The notes under the pieces were generated by a model. The model saw only the letters and a list, made by a program, of their open reading frames with translations, ran no database searches and had not been told where the DNA came from. This document shows positions 43,582-51,606 of a DNA stretch of 64,000 bases, piece after piece. The DNA comes from Sulfuritalea sp. (GTDB lineage Bacteria; Pseudomonadota; Gammaproteobacteria; Burkholderiales; Rhodocyclaceae): positions 320,947-384,946 of the forward strand of contig JADJVS010000012.1 of NCBI GenBank assembly GCA_016710465.1. The letters run 5' to 3'. The translations under genes were made by a program, and so were the position numbers. How positions within the stretch are numbered: the first letter of the stretch is position 1; every line of letters starts with the position of its first letter.

Positions 43582-44337
43582 ATGGGTTCCGCGGGCGATG
43601 TCCAGGCACTGGTTACCGACCCCAAGCTGGTCGAGGAACGTCGCGGGCAGATCGTGCGCGCGGCGGTCAAGCTGTTCTCCGAGGATGGCTACTACACCAC
43701 CACCATCCAGCAGATCGCCAAACAGGCCGGCATCAGCACCGGCCTGATCTACCAGTACTTCCGCGACAAGGACGACATCCTCTTCCTCAGCCTGAAGATG
43801 GTGCTCGACACCTACGAACACGAGATTCCCTCGCAGACCAACGGACTCACCGATCCCGTCGAAAGGCTGTGCGTCTCGGTCTGGGCCTATTGCCACATCG
43901 TGGACCGGCTGCGCGAGGCCACGGTGCTGGCCTACCGCTCGACCAAGTCGCTGCGCGCCGATCGCCGCATCCTGATCAAGGATGCCGAGACGCGCACCAA
44001 CCGCCTGATCGAGAAGTCGCTGAAGGCTTGCGTCGACGGCGGCTACATGCGCGCGGTCAATGAATACATGCTTTCCTACCAATTGGTCATCTTCGCCCAT
44101 TCATGGGCGCTCAAGCACTGGGTGTTGCGCGAGCGCTATTCCCTGGAGAGCTATATCGGCGAGGGCATCACGCTGTTGATCGAGCCCTTCCTGACGGCCA
44201 AGGGCCGCCGCGCCTTCTCCGCCGTGGCCTTGCGCAAGCGCGCCTTCAACAGCGAATCGCCAATAGGCGAAGACTCCGTCAAACCCGCCGCGACGGCGAC
44301 GCGCGCGCGCAAGCGCCCGCGCCCGGCGAAGGCCTGA
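43582..44337 (+). CDS. TetR-family transcriptional regulator
   Basis: This 251-residue protein has a TetR helix-turn-helix at about residues 20-65 (IVRAAVKLFSEDGYYTTTI, QIAKQAGISTGLIYQYFRDKD). A larger ligand-binding domain follows, and the C-terminal 40 residues are basic (RARKRPRPAKA). Regulators of this kind next to CoA-ester pathways usually bind a pathway acyl-CoA. Five matching palindromes in the window, one in its own leader, make it the likely regulator of the 37-48 kb island and of the TRAP operon. AAGGAA precedes the ATG. Confidence 0.9.
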   Translation: MGSAGDVQALVTDPKLVEERRGQIVRAAVKLFSEDGYYTTTIQQIAKQAGISTGLIYQYFRDKDDILFLSLKMVLDTYEHEIPSQTNGLTDPVERLCVSVWAYCHIVDRLREATVLAYRSTKSLRADRRILIKDAETRTNRLIEKSLKACVDGGYMRAVNEYMLSYQLVIFAHSWALKHWVLRERYSLESYIGEGITLLIEPFLTAKGRRAFSAVALRKRAFNSESPIGEDSVKPAATATRARKRPRPAKA

Positions 44338-44381
44338 GCCACCCGCGTCCCGCGCGTCGGGCCGCCGCCAAGGACACGCAA

Positions 44382-45140
44382 ATGATCACCCTGAAAATCG
44401 ATGGCCCGGTCGCCACGGCCACCCTCTGCCGGCCGCCGGTCAATGCCATCAACGACGAATGGATCCAGGCTCTCGACGCCGTGCTTGACGAGGTGGAGCA
44501 CGCCGACGAGGTCGGCGTGCTCTGGATCCGCAGCACGCAGAAGGTATTTTGCGCCGGTGCCGACCTGGCCCTGATGCACAGCATCCTGGCCAGCGCCGAG
44601 GGCCGCGCACGCATGATCGCCCTGACCCGACGCATGCAGCAGGTTTTCGCCCGCGTCGAGACCCTGCCCAAGCTGACGCTGGCCGAAATCGGCGGCCCGG
44701 CCATGGGCGGCGGCTTCGAGCTGGCCCTTTCCTGCGACCTGCGCATCGTCGCCGAGGGCGCGAAGATCGGCCTGCCCGAGGCCGGCCTGGGCCTGTTGCC
44801 CGCCGCCGGCGGCACCCAGCGCATGACCCGCATCTGCGGCGAAGCCGTGGCGCGGCGCCTGATTCTCGGTGCGGAGCTGGTTAGCGGCAAAGAGGCCGTC
44901 GCACTCGGTCTGGCGCACTGGAGCGCGTCGGCCGACGAACTGGAAGCCTTTGCCCGCGCCACCGCGACACGCATCGCCGCATTGCCGCCGCGTGCCATCG
45001 CCGAATGCAAGGCCTGCATCGATGTCGCCGTCAAGGGCGGTGCCGACGGCTATGAGGTCGAGCTGGCGGGGAGCGCCGCCCTGCTCGCCCTGCCCGAGAC
45101 CCAGGCGCGGGTGGCACGCTTTCTCGAAGGCCGGCGCTGA
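44382..45140 (+). CDS. Enoyl-CoA hydratase/isomerase-family protein with canonical active site
   Basis: This 252-residue crotonase-fold enzyme keeps both catalytic glutamates, in GGGFELALSCD and PEAGLGLLPAAGG, and the CoA-binding FCAGADLALM. It is therefore a likely hydratase of 2,3-enoyl-CoA, complementing the atypical crotonase upstream. It lies 44 bases after tetR and is followed four bases later by the acetyltransferase gene. Confidence 0.88.
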   Translation: MITLKIDGPVATATLCRPPVNAINDEWIQALDAVLDEVEHADEVGVLWIRSTQKVFCAGADLALMHSILASAEGRARMIALTRRMQQVFARVETLPKLTLAEIGGPAMGGGFELALSCDLRIVAEGAKIGLPEAGLGLLPAAGGTQRMTRICGEAVARRLILGAELVSGKEAVALGLAHWSASADELEAFARATATRIAALPPRAIAECKACIDVAVKGGADGYEVELAGSAALLALPETQARVARFLEGRR

Positions 45141-45144
45141 TTCG

Positions 45145-45675
45145 ATGGATCACGGTCGCGCGTCAATTCCGGACCATCTCGACACGCCGCGCCTGCACCT
45201 GGCACGCCCGCGCACCGAGGATTGGACGGCGCTTCATGCCTACTATTCCGACGCCGAGTGCGCGCGCTACACCTTCACCAAACCGCTGCCGGAAAGCGAG
45301 ACCCAGCGGGTGGTCGGCGCGCTGCTGAAACACTGGCAGCGCCACGGCTACGGCCCCTATGTGCTGCACGACAAGGCCTCGGCCACGGTGGTCGGTCTGG
45401 TCGGCCTCTGGTTTCCCCGGGAATGGCCGGAGACCGAGATCAAATGGGCCATTCTCCGCGCCCATTGGGGCAAGGGCTACGCCAGCGAGGCGGCGCGCGC
45501 GGTGCAGGCCATGCTGCCTGCGCACTTGCCGCAAATGCAGCCGATCAGCCTGATCCACGCGGAGAACGAACGCTCGATCGCGCTGGCACTGGCGCTGGGC
45601 GCGACGCTGGAAAAGCGCCTCGAATTCCGCGACGCGCCCTTTCACCAGTACCGGCATCGCCGCCACCGCGATTGA
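45145..45675 (+). CDS. GNAT-family N-acetyltransferase (RimJ/RimL type)
   Basis: This 176-residue protein has the GNAT fold with the RimJ/RimL-like start DTPRLHLARPRTEDW, a beta-bulge VGLVGLWFP and the acetyl-CoA loop WGKGYASEAARAV. The acceptor is unknown and may be a protein terminus or a small amine. No pathway role is evident, and it may simply be carried in the operon. Confidence 0.82.
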   Translation: MDHGRASIPDHLDTPRLHLARPRTEDWTALHAYYSDAECARYTFTKPLPESETQRVVGALLKHWQRHGYGPYVLHDKASATVVGLVGLWFPREWPETEIKWAILRAHWGKGYASEAARAVQAMLPAHLPQMQPISLIHAENERSIALALALGATLEKRLEFRDAPFHQYRHRRHRD

Positions 45676-45791
45676 CCGGCTGCTCCCGCCCCCATCGAGG
45701 TGCGCGGGGGCAGGCACCGCACCCATAAAAGTTTTTGGCAGACCACTTTGATGGCTTGCATTTCCGCCGCGCGCCCTATACACTGCAAACG

Positions 45792-45809
45792 ATTGAACGT
45801 TCATTCAGT
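45792..45809. promoter_or_regulatory. TetR-type operator, copy T4, before the BcrC/BcrB-like genes
   Basis: ATTGAACGTTCATTCAGT contains the perfect palindrome TGAACGTTCA and is the best match to the shared consensus. A possible -10 element (TATACA, 45777-45782) lies just upstream and a TTGCAT at 45756 with a short 15-base spacer may be the -35. The start codon is 57 bases downstream. Confidence 0.65.
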
Positions 45810-45865
45810 CGTTTGATGTCCAGCATTCTGGAATGAACCCGATATCGAGACAAGGAGAACGACGC

Positions 45866-47005
45866 ATGGCCGACGGATTGTTCGACCAGTTCAAGGACTG
45901 GTATGAGAAGCGTCATGACTACGCCCGCGACTGGAAGGCTCGCACCGGCGGCCAGGTCGTGGCCACGATGTGCACCTACACCGCCGAAGAACTGCTGATG
46001 GCCGCCGGCATGCTGCCGGTGCGCGTGCTCGGCGCCCACGAACCGCAGAACGTCACCGAGCCGCACATCTTCGGCATGTTCTGTCCCTTCTGCCGCGACT
46101 CCCTGGCCCAGGGCCTGCTCGGCCGCTTCGACTACGCCGAAGGCGTCACCCTGACCCAGTCCTGCATCCAGTACCGGCAGACCTTCAGTTCCTGGCGCAG
46201 CAACGTCCCCAGCGTCAAGTGGGACTACTACGTGCCCATGCCCAACGACGTGCAAAGCCCGCATGCCCGCAAGGCCCACTACGCCGAAATCCAGGCCTTC
46301 CGCACCTTCCTTTCCGCGCTGACCGGCAAGGAACTCACGGACGCCATGCTGCACGAGGCCACCGACACCATCGACGAGAACCGCCGCCTGCTGCGCCAGC
46401 TCTTCGACTACCGCAAGGAATCCAACCCCAAGGTCACCGGCGTCGAAGCCCTGTATGCCTCGATTACCGCCCAGTTCGTGGACAAGAAGGAGCACAACGC
46501 GCAACTGAAGAAGGTGCTCGCCGCCCTGCCGGCCCGCCAGATGGACCGCAAGGAAGGCGTGCGCTTCATGACCATCGGCTCCGAGAACGACGACATCGCC
46601 TTCATGGCCATGGTCGAATCGGTGGGTTCCACCATCGTCATCGACGACCAGTGCTCGGGCACCCGCTACTTCTGGAACGAGTCGAAGAAGGATGCCGACC
46701 CGATCAAGCGCATCGCCGAGCGTTACTGCGACCGTCCGGCCTGCCCGACCAAGGACTACCCCAGCCATACGCGGTTCGACCACGTGCTGGGCCTGGCCAA
46801 GGACTACAACGCGCGCGCCGCGATCTTCCTGCAGCAGAAATTCTGCGATCCGCACGAGGGTGACTATCCGGACCTCAAGGAGCACCTGGAGAAGAACGGC
46901 ATCCCCACGCTGTTCCTCGAATTCGACATCACCAACCCCATCGGCCCCTTCCGTATCCGCGTCGAAGCCATGCTCGAGACGCTGAGCGAAGAAGAGCTGT
47001 TCTGA
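45866..47005 (+). CDS. Benzoyl-CoA reductase subunit C-like / 2-hydroxyacyl-CoA dehydratase-family protein
   Basis: This 379-residue protein belongs to the HgdB/BcrC family. It has Cys36 (VATMCTYTAEELL), Cys73 and Cys76 (FCPFCRDSLAQG), Cys100 (TQSCIQYR) and later DDQCSGTRYFW and KFCDPHEGDYP. The cysteine set would hold a [4Fe-4S] cluster. Its closest style is BcrC, the subunit that with BcrB binds benzoyl-CoA in ATP-dependent ring reductases. The start at 45866 has AAGGAG upstream. No BcrA/BcrD or HgdC-type ATPase gene is in the window, which is unusual for this enzyme. 2-Hydroxyacyl-CoA dehydration is an alternative. Confidence 0.85.
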   Translation: MADGLFDQFKDWYEKRHDYARDWKARTGGQVVATMCTYTAEELLMAAGMLPVRVLGAHEPQNVTEPHIFGMFCPFCRDSLAQGLLGRFDYAEGVTLTQSCIQYRQTFSSWRSNVPSVKWDYYVPMPNDVQSPHARKAHYAEIQAFRTFLSALTGKELTDAMLHEATDTIDENRRLLRQLFDYRKESNPKVTGVEALYASITAQFVDKKEHNAQLKKVLAALPARQMDRKEGVRFMTIGSENDDIAFMAMVESVGSTIVIDDQCSGTRYFWNESKKDADPIKRIAERYCDRPACPTKDYPSHTRFDHVLGLAKDYNARAAIFLQQKFCDPHEGDYPDLKEHLEKNGIPTLFLEFDITNPIGPFRIRVEAMLETLSEEELF

Positions 47006-47021
47006 ACCAAGGAGACACGCC

Positions 47022-48332
47022 ATGAACACACCACAACGCTATCCGACGGAATCGCTGAAGCTCTGGGGCAAGGCCAAACAGCTTCGGGAAAACTACTACC
47101 AGAACTACGCGCGGGCCAAGGACAACGGCGGCATCCGCTGGTCCGCCGCCGGCTGGTCCTTCGACGCCATCCCCACATCACTCGGCGACGATGTCTATCC
47201 GCTGACCGGCGAACCTTACTCCGCCGGCGTCTCGCTCGACCGCAAGTTCACCCAGCGCTGCCTCGACGCCGCCGAGGCGGTCGGCTTTGCCCGCGACATG
47301 TGTTCCTACATGCGCATCTACTGGGGCGGCATGCACCTCGACGAGTACTATTACGGCGGCAAGTGGCCGACCTCCGATTTCATCTTCCAGACCCAGATCT
47401 GCTGCTCGCACGCCAAGTGGTACCAGCACGTGGCCAAGGTGAAGAAGATCCCCGACTTCTACGTTGATGTTTCGGTCGGCGCCTACCGCGACCTGACTCC
47501 GGCCCGCCTGGACTACGTCACCAACCAGTTGCACGACTCGATCGATTTCGTCGAGAAGGTCACCGGGCGCAAGTGCGATGACGAGCTGCTGATCCGCGCC
47601 ATCAAGAACGAAATGCGCTCCACCTCGCGCTGGGCGCAGATCTGCGAACTGCAAAAGGCGGTGCCGGCGCCGCTGGACGAAAAGACCATGTACTCGCTCT
47701 ACGTGCTGGCCATCCTGCACAAGTCCTCGCAGTGGTGCGCCGACTTCTACGACGAGCTCTACGAGGAAGTGAAGGATCGCGTCGCGCGCGGCATCGCCGC
47801 CGTGCCCAACGAGCGCTGCCGCCTGATGTCGGACACGCAGCCGCCCTGGCCCTTCCTCAAGATCTTCCGCTACCTCGAAACCTACGGCGCGGTGTCGATC
47901 GGCTCGCTCTACACCTTCGGCCTGGAAGGCACCTGGGAATACAAGGCAGACGGCTCATGGGGCGCGCGCACCCTGCCCTGGGACAAGGGCATCGAACTCA
48001 AGGACCGCGACACGGCGCTGCGCGAATATGCCGACTGGAACCTGGCCAAGCCGCTGTGGCAGCAGTTCTTCGACCCGCGCGTGAAGTCGGAAATGATGCT
48101 CCAGATCGCCAGGGACTGGAAGGTCGATGGCTGCATGATGCACCTCAATCGCGGTTGCGAAGGGCTCTCGGTCGGCATCATGGAAAACCGCCAGGCGATG
48201 GCCAAGGCCGGCATCCCGACCATGACCTACGAGGGCAACATGGGCGACGAGCGCGAGTTCGACGAAGTGCGCACCCAGGGCCGCGTCGATGCCTTCATGG
48301 AGCAGCTCGGCCTGCGCCGCATGGCGGCCTGA
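47022..48332 (+). CDS. Benzoyl-CoA reductase subunit B-like / 2-hydroxyacyl-CoA dehydratase-family protein
   Basis: This 436-residue protein is the size of BcrB (about 430) and pairs with the BcrC-like protein 16 bases upstream. Conserved blocks include FARDMCSYMRIYWGG, TQICCSHAKWYQH and the C-terminal MHLNRGCEGLSVGIMENR, a family signature around an Fe-S cysteine. In class I benzoyl-CoA reductases BcrB and BcrC hold the substrate and cluster and the BcrA-BcrD ATPase delivers electrons. AAGGAG precedes the ATG. A strong terminator follows, so this two-gene unit is the complete transcript. Confidence 0.87.
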   Translation: MNTPQRYPTESLKLWGKAKQLRENYYQNYARAKDNGGIRWSAAGWSFDAIPTSLGDDVYPLTGEPYSAGVSLDRKFTQRCLDAAEAVGFARDMCSYMRIYWGGMHLDEYYYGGKWPTSDFIFQTQICCSHAKWYQHVAKVKKIPDFYVDVSVGAYRDLTPARLDYVTNQLHDSIDFVEKVTGRKCDDELLIRAIKNEMRSTSRWAQICELQKAVPAPLDEKTMYSLYVLAILHKSSQWCADFYDELYEEVKDRVARGIAAVPNERCRLMSDTQPPWPFLKIFRYLETYGAVSIGSLYTFGLEGTWEYKADGSWGARTLPWDKGIELKDRDTALREYADWNLAKPLWQQFFDPRVKSEMMLQIARDWKVDGCMMHLNRGCEGLSVGIMENRQAMAKAGIPTMTYEGNMGDEREFDEVRTQGRVDAFMEQLGLRRMAA

Positions 48333-48377
48333 AGCCACCGCCCGACCTTCTCCTCCGCTTGAACTCATCGAGCGTTC

Positions 48378-48406
48378 CGCCCCGGCCTGCCGGGGCGTGT
48401 TTTTTT
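48378..48406 (+). terminator. Rho-independent terminator after the BcrCB-like pair
   Basis: CGCCCCGGC and GCCGGGGCG form a perfect 9-base stem with a CT loop, followed by TGTTTTTTT. It closes the two-gene transcript 46 bases after the stop codon. Confidence 0.9.
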
Positions 48407-48440
48407 GCCCGGCACACGTGAAGCCACATACGCCCGCCCC

Positions 48441-49647
48441 ATGACCGCGCATCGCACCGCTCCGGCATTCCTGGTGATCCTGTCGGGGGTTGTGGCCGCC
48501 CTGCATATCGGCAAGATGCCGCCGGCAATTCCGGTCCTGCGCGATGCGCTGGGCATCAGCCTGGTCGAAGCCGGCTTCCTGTTGTCGATGGTCCAGCTCG
48601 CGGGGATGACGCTGGCCGTATTCCTGGGTGCCGCGTCCGACAGCCTCGGACGGCGCGGCAGCATCATCGCCGGCCAGTTGCTGCTGGCCGCGGCAAGCAT
48701 TTGCGGCATGTGGGCGCAACGCCCGGCCGAGCTGCTGCTGCTGCGGGCCCTGGAAGGACTCGGCTTCCTGTTGGCGGTGCTTTCGGCTCCCAGCCTGATC
48801 CGGCAGTTGGTGCCGCTGCAACGGCTTTCCCTGCATCTCGGCCTGTGGGGCACCTACATGCCGACCGGCACCGCGATCGCGCTGATCCTGGCGCCGGCAA
48901 TGATGGGCCTGCTCGGCTGGCAAGGCTGGTGGGGATTGCTTGGCGCGCTCTCCGCCGTCATGGCCCTGTGGGTGTTCCTGCGGGTGCCGGCGGAAGCCGG
49001 CCGGAAACGGCGCGATGCCGGTCGGACGCGACGCCGTGATCGGCGATCCCTGGTGGCGGCGGCTGCGCCTCACGCTGGGTAGCGGCGGACCATGGGGCGT
49101 CGCGCTGGCCTTCCTTCTTTATTCCAGCCAGTGGCTTGCGGTCATCGGCTTCCTGCCGTCGATCTACGCCCAGAGCGGACTCGGCGGCCAGATGGCGGGC
49201 ACGATGACAGCCCTGGTTTGCCTGGCCAACATCACGGGCAACATCGGCGCCGGGCATCTGCTGCATCGCGGCGCACCCGCGCACCGGCTGCTGTACGTCG
49301 GCTTCATCACCATGGCCGTCGGCGCCTTCCTCACCTTCGGCCACGCAACCGGCGAAATGCCGGCCCTGCGCTATGCCGCCGTGCTGATGTTCTCCGCGGT
49401 TGGCGGCCTCATCCCCGGCACCCTGTTCTCGCTGGCGGTGCGCGTGGCACCGAGCGAGCAGACGGTGTCGACCACCGTGGGCTGGATGCAGCAGTGCTCG
49501 GCGACCGGGCAATTCTTCGGGCCGCCGCTGGTGGCATGGCTGGCAAGCCGCGTCGGCGACTGGCATTGGACCTGGGCGGCGACGGGAACGGCATCCCTGC
49601 TCGGCGTGCTGCTGGCGCGCGGCCTCCGTCAGGTCAAACACCCCTGA
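48441..49647 (+). pseudogene. MFS transporter, interrupted by a frameshift in the central loop
   Basis: The first half (MTAHRTAPAFLVILSG, with GAASDSLGRRGSI after helix 2) reads to about 49000 as six hydrophobic segments. The second half (IGDPWWRRLRLTLG to the stop at 49647) has six more in another frame. The switch must lie in the GC-rich loop between WVFLRVPAEAG and PVGRDAVIGD near 49000-49030. Intact, it would be about 402 residues, much like the MFS protein at 20.7 kb. A one-base read error is as likely as true loss. Confidence 0.82.
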
Positions 49648-49664
49648 GGGAGCAACGGCCCGGT

Positions 49665-50516
49665 TCAGCGTGCCAGCGCGTCGCTGGCGAGGCTGGTCAC
49701 GTCGGCGGCGCCCTGCCCGGCGGCGATAAGCTGGTCCATGCGCGCGGCAATCCCCGGCAACACCGCCAGCGGGCGGCCGCCGGCTGTCTCCAGCATCAAT
49801 CCGAAATCCTTGCGCGCCATGGCCAGCTCGAAGCTGGGCGCGAAATCGCCTTGCGCCATGCTGGCGCCGCGCGTGGCGACCATGGCGTTGAGGTCGAAAA
49901 GCCGCGCCAGGTCGATGGCCTCCCGGGCGTCGACGCCGGTCGCCTGGGCCAGCGTCATGACATCGGCAAGGGTGCCGACCAGGCTGAGGATCAGCGCATT
50001 GCCAAGCAGCTTCTTGGCCGCCGCCAGGTCGCTGCGCTCGCCCTGGTACTCGAGCCGGCCGGTCATCGCCGCAAGCTCATCCTTCACCGCATCGAAGATC
50101 GCACGCGGCCCGGCGGCGAGCATCGAGCCCTTGGCGCCGCGCGCCGCCAGCGGGGTCATGAACACGGGGCAGTGCAGGAAACGCAGCCGTTCGGCCGCCA
50201 GCCGCGCCGCGCGTCGCGCGGTCAGTTCCGGCAGGGTCGTGCTGTGGTCGATCAGGATCGCATCGGCGCGCATTCCGGGGCGCGCCGACGCGATGACCGC
50301 GTCGACCACCGCGTCATCCTTCAGCACCAGGTGTACGCGTTCGGCGTCGCGCACCGCCTCGGCCGGCGTGGCCGCGACCACGATCCCGAAGCGTGCCAGG
50401 TCCCGTGCCTTGTCGACGGACCGGTTCCAGACCGTGACCTTGTCGCCGCGCTTTGCGGCCGCTTCGGCGCAGGCGCCACCAAGCAGCCCGGTGCCAAGAA
50501 ATGCAATGTTTGCCAT
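49665..50516 (-). CDS. 3-Hydroxyisobutyrate dehydrogenase-family NAD(P) oxidoreductase
   Basis: This 283-residue enzyme has an N-terminal Rossmann loop (FLGTGLLGG, residues 5-13), the substrate block LRFLHCPVFMTP and the catalytic-lysine helix AAAKKLLGNALIL. It belongs to the beta-hydroxyacid dehydrogenase superfamily. Nothing pins down the substrate. GGGGAAACATCC precedes the chosen ATG at 50516; a longer frame exists upstream. It is convergent with the MFS gene. Confidence 0.85.
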   Translation of the reverse strand: MANIAFLGTGLLGGACAEAAAKRGDKVTVWNRSVDKARDLARFGIVVAATPAEAVRDAERVHLVLKDDAVVDAVIASARPGMRADAILIDHSTTLPELTARRAARLAAERLRFLHCPVFMTPLAARGAKGSMLAAGPRAIFDAVKDELAAMTGRLEYQGERSDLAAAKKLLGNALILSLVGTLADVMTLAQATGVDAREAIDLARLFDLNAMVATRGASMAQGDFAPSFELAMARKDFGLMLETAGGRPLAVLPGIAARMDQLIAAGQGAADVTSLASDALAR

Positions 50517-50686
50517 GGATGTTTCCCCGATGAATTGCGCGGTCCGGATAGCCTGCGGACTCATTGTCGGCAAGCAGGGCCGCCGCGAAATAGTACGCCT
50601 TGCCACGACCGGCGCGGCGATTGCACCGCACTGGCTGCAGTGGCAGAATCCAACTGCTGACATAGACAATCCGTCGGGGATTCGCA

Positions 50687-51052
50687 GTGCCACACGAAAT
50701 AGTCTGGGAAGAGCGCGGCGTGCACAAACGCTTCAGCGGCTTTCTTTCGTTCGAGGAATTCGCCCGCGTGCAGGAGGAAGTCCTCGCTGATCCGCGCGTT
50801 GATACCCTGCGCTACATCATTAACGATTTCCTCGCCGTAGAAGGCTATTCCGTGACCCGCGAAGAGGCAGAGTACTCGGGGGCAATCAATCGCGGCACCA
50901 GTTTCTCCAACTCGCGAATTCGCGTCGCCTGCGTTACCACGAATATGTCGGCCCGGCTGCTGATAAAGGCTGCCGCGCTGCTCTCGTCGCTGGAGGTGCG
51001 TACCTTCCCCACGCTGGACATGGCACGCGCTTGGGCCTGCGCCCCGCGCTGA
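50687..51052 (+). CDS. Hypothetical small soluble protein, possibly SpoIIAA/STAS-like
   Basis: This 121-residue protein starts at GTG 50687. Its pattern (VHKRFSGFLSFEEFARVQEEVLAD, then LRYIINDFLAVEGY and RIRVACVTTNMSARLL) alternates strands and helices as in SpoIIAA-like single-domain proteins, but I cannot assign a family with confidence. It stands alone on the plus strand between two minus-strand genes, 170 bases from the dehydrogenase start and 10 bases from the thioesterase stop. Confidence 0.65.
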   Translation: MPHEIVWEERGVHKRFSGFLSFEEFARVQEEVLADPRVDTLRYIINDFLAVEGYSVTREEAEYSGAINRGTSFSNSRIRVACVTTNMSARLLIKAAALLSSLEVRTFPTLDMARAWACAPR

Positions 51053-51062
51053 GGCGGCGTTC

Positions 51063-51518
51063 TCAGGTCGCGGTCGGCTCGCGGCCGTGGTGTGCCTCGG
51101 CGACGAGATAAGGCTGCAGCCTGGCACGCAAGGATTCCGGGATGGGTATGCCCTGCAGGCCATCGAGGCTGGCGACGACGCGCACCAGCTCGGCGCGCAG
51201 GCGTACCTGTTCATTGACGCTGGCCTCGACCAGCAAACGGAAGGATTTGTTGCCGATGCGCGTGACGAAAAGTCGAAGGCAGAGCACGTCGCCGATCTTC
51301 GACGGCGAGAGAAAATCCACCTCGATGCGCGCCGCCGGAATGCCGATGCGCTCCACGGCATGCAGGTCGGCAAAGCTGGTCTTCATGCCCTCGGTGAACC
51401 AGTCCTCGATCAGTTCATCAATGATGACCAGGTACTCGGGGTAAAACACGATTCCCGCCGGATCGCAATGGTGAAAGCGGATCAGTTGGTGTTTCTCGAA
51501 ATAGTTTTTTGCTGTCAT
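51063..51518 (-). CDS. 4-Hydroxybenzoyl-CoA-type thioesterase
   Basis: This 151-residue hot-dog-fold enzyme has the 4HBT signature FHHCDPAGIVFYPEYL with the catalytic aspartate, and the normal family length. It is the last gene of the long minus-strand operon (fcs-like ligase, crotonase, amidohydrolase, SDR, acyl-CoA dehydrogenase) and probably releases an aromatic acid or CoA at the end of a side-chain pathway. Confidence 0.88.
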   Translation of the reverse strand: MTAKNYFEKHQLIRFHHCDPAGIVFYPEYLVIIDELIEDWFTEGMKTSFADLHAVERIGIPAARIEVDFLSPSKIGDVLCLRLFVTRIGNKSFRLLVEASVNEQVRLRAELVRVVASLDGLQGIPIPESLRARLQPYLVAEAHHGREPTAT

Positions 51519-51606
51519 GGGAATCGATCAGGCGGGTTTGCCGCAACGCCGCAGTATGGCGGCGCGCGACGCGGTGGTCAATCGCGGGGCTTGCCCCCCG
51601 CGACGC

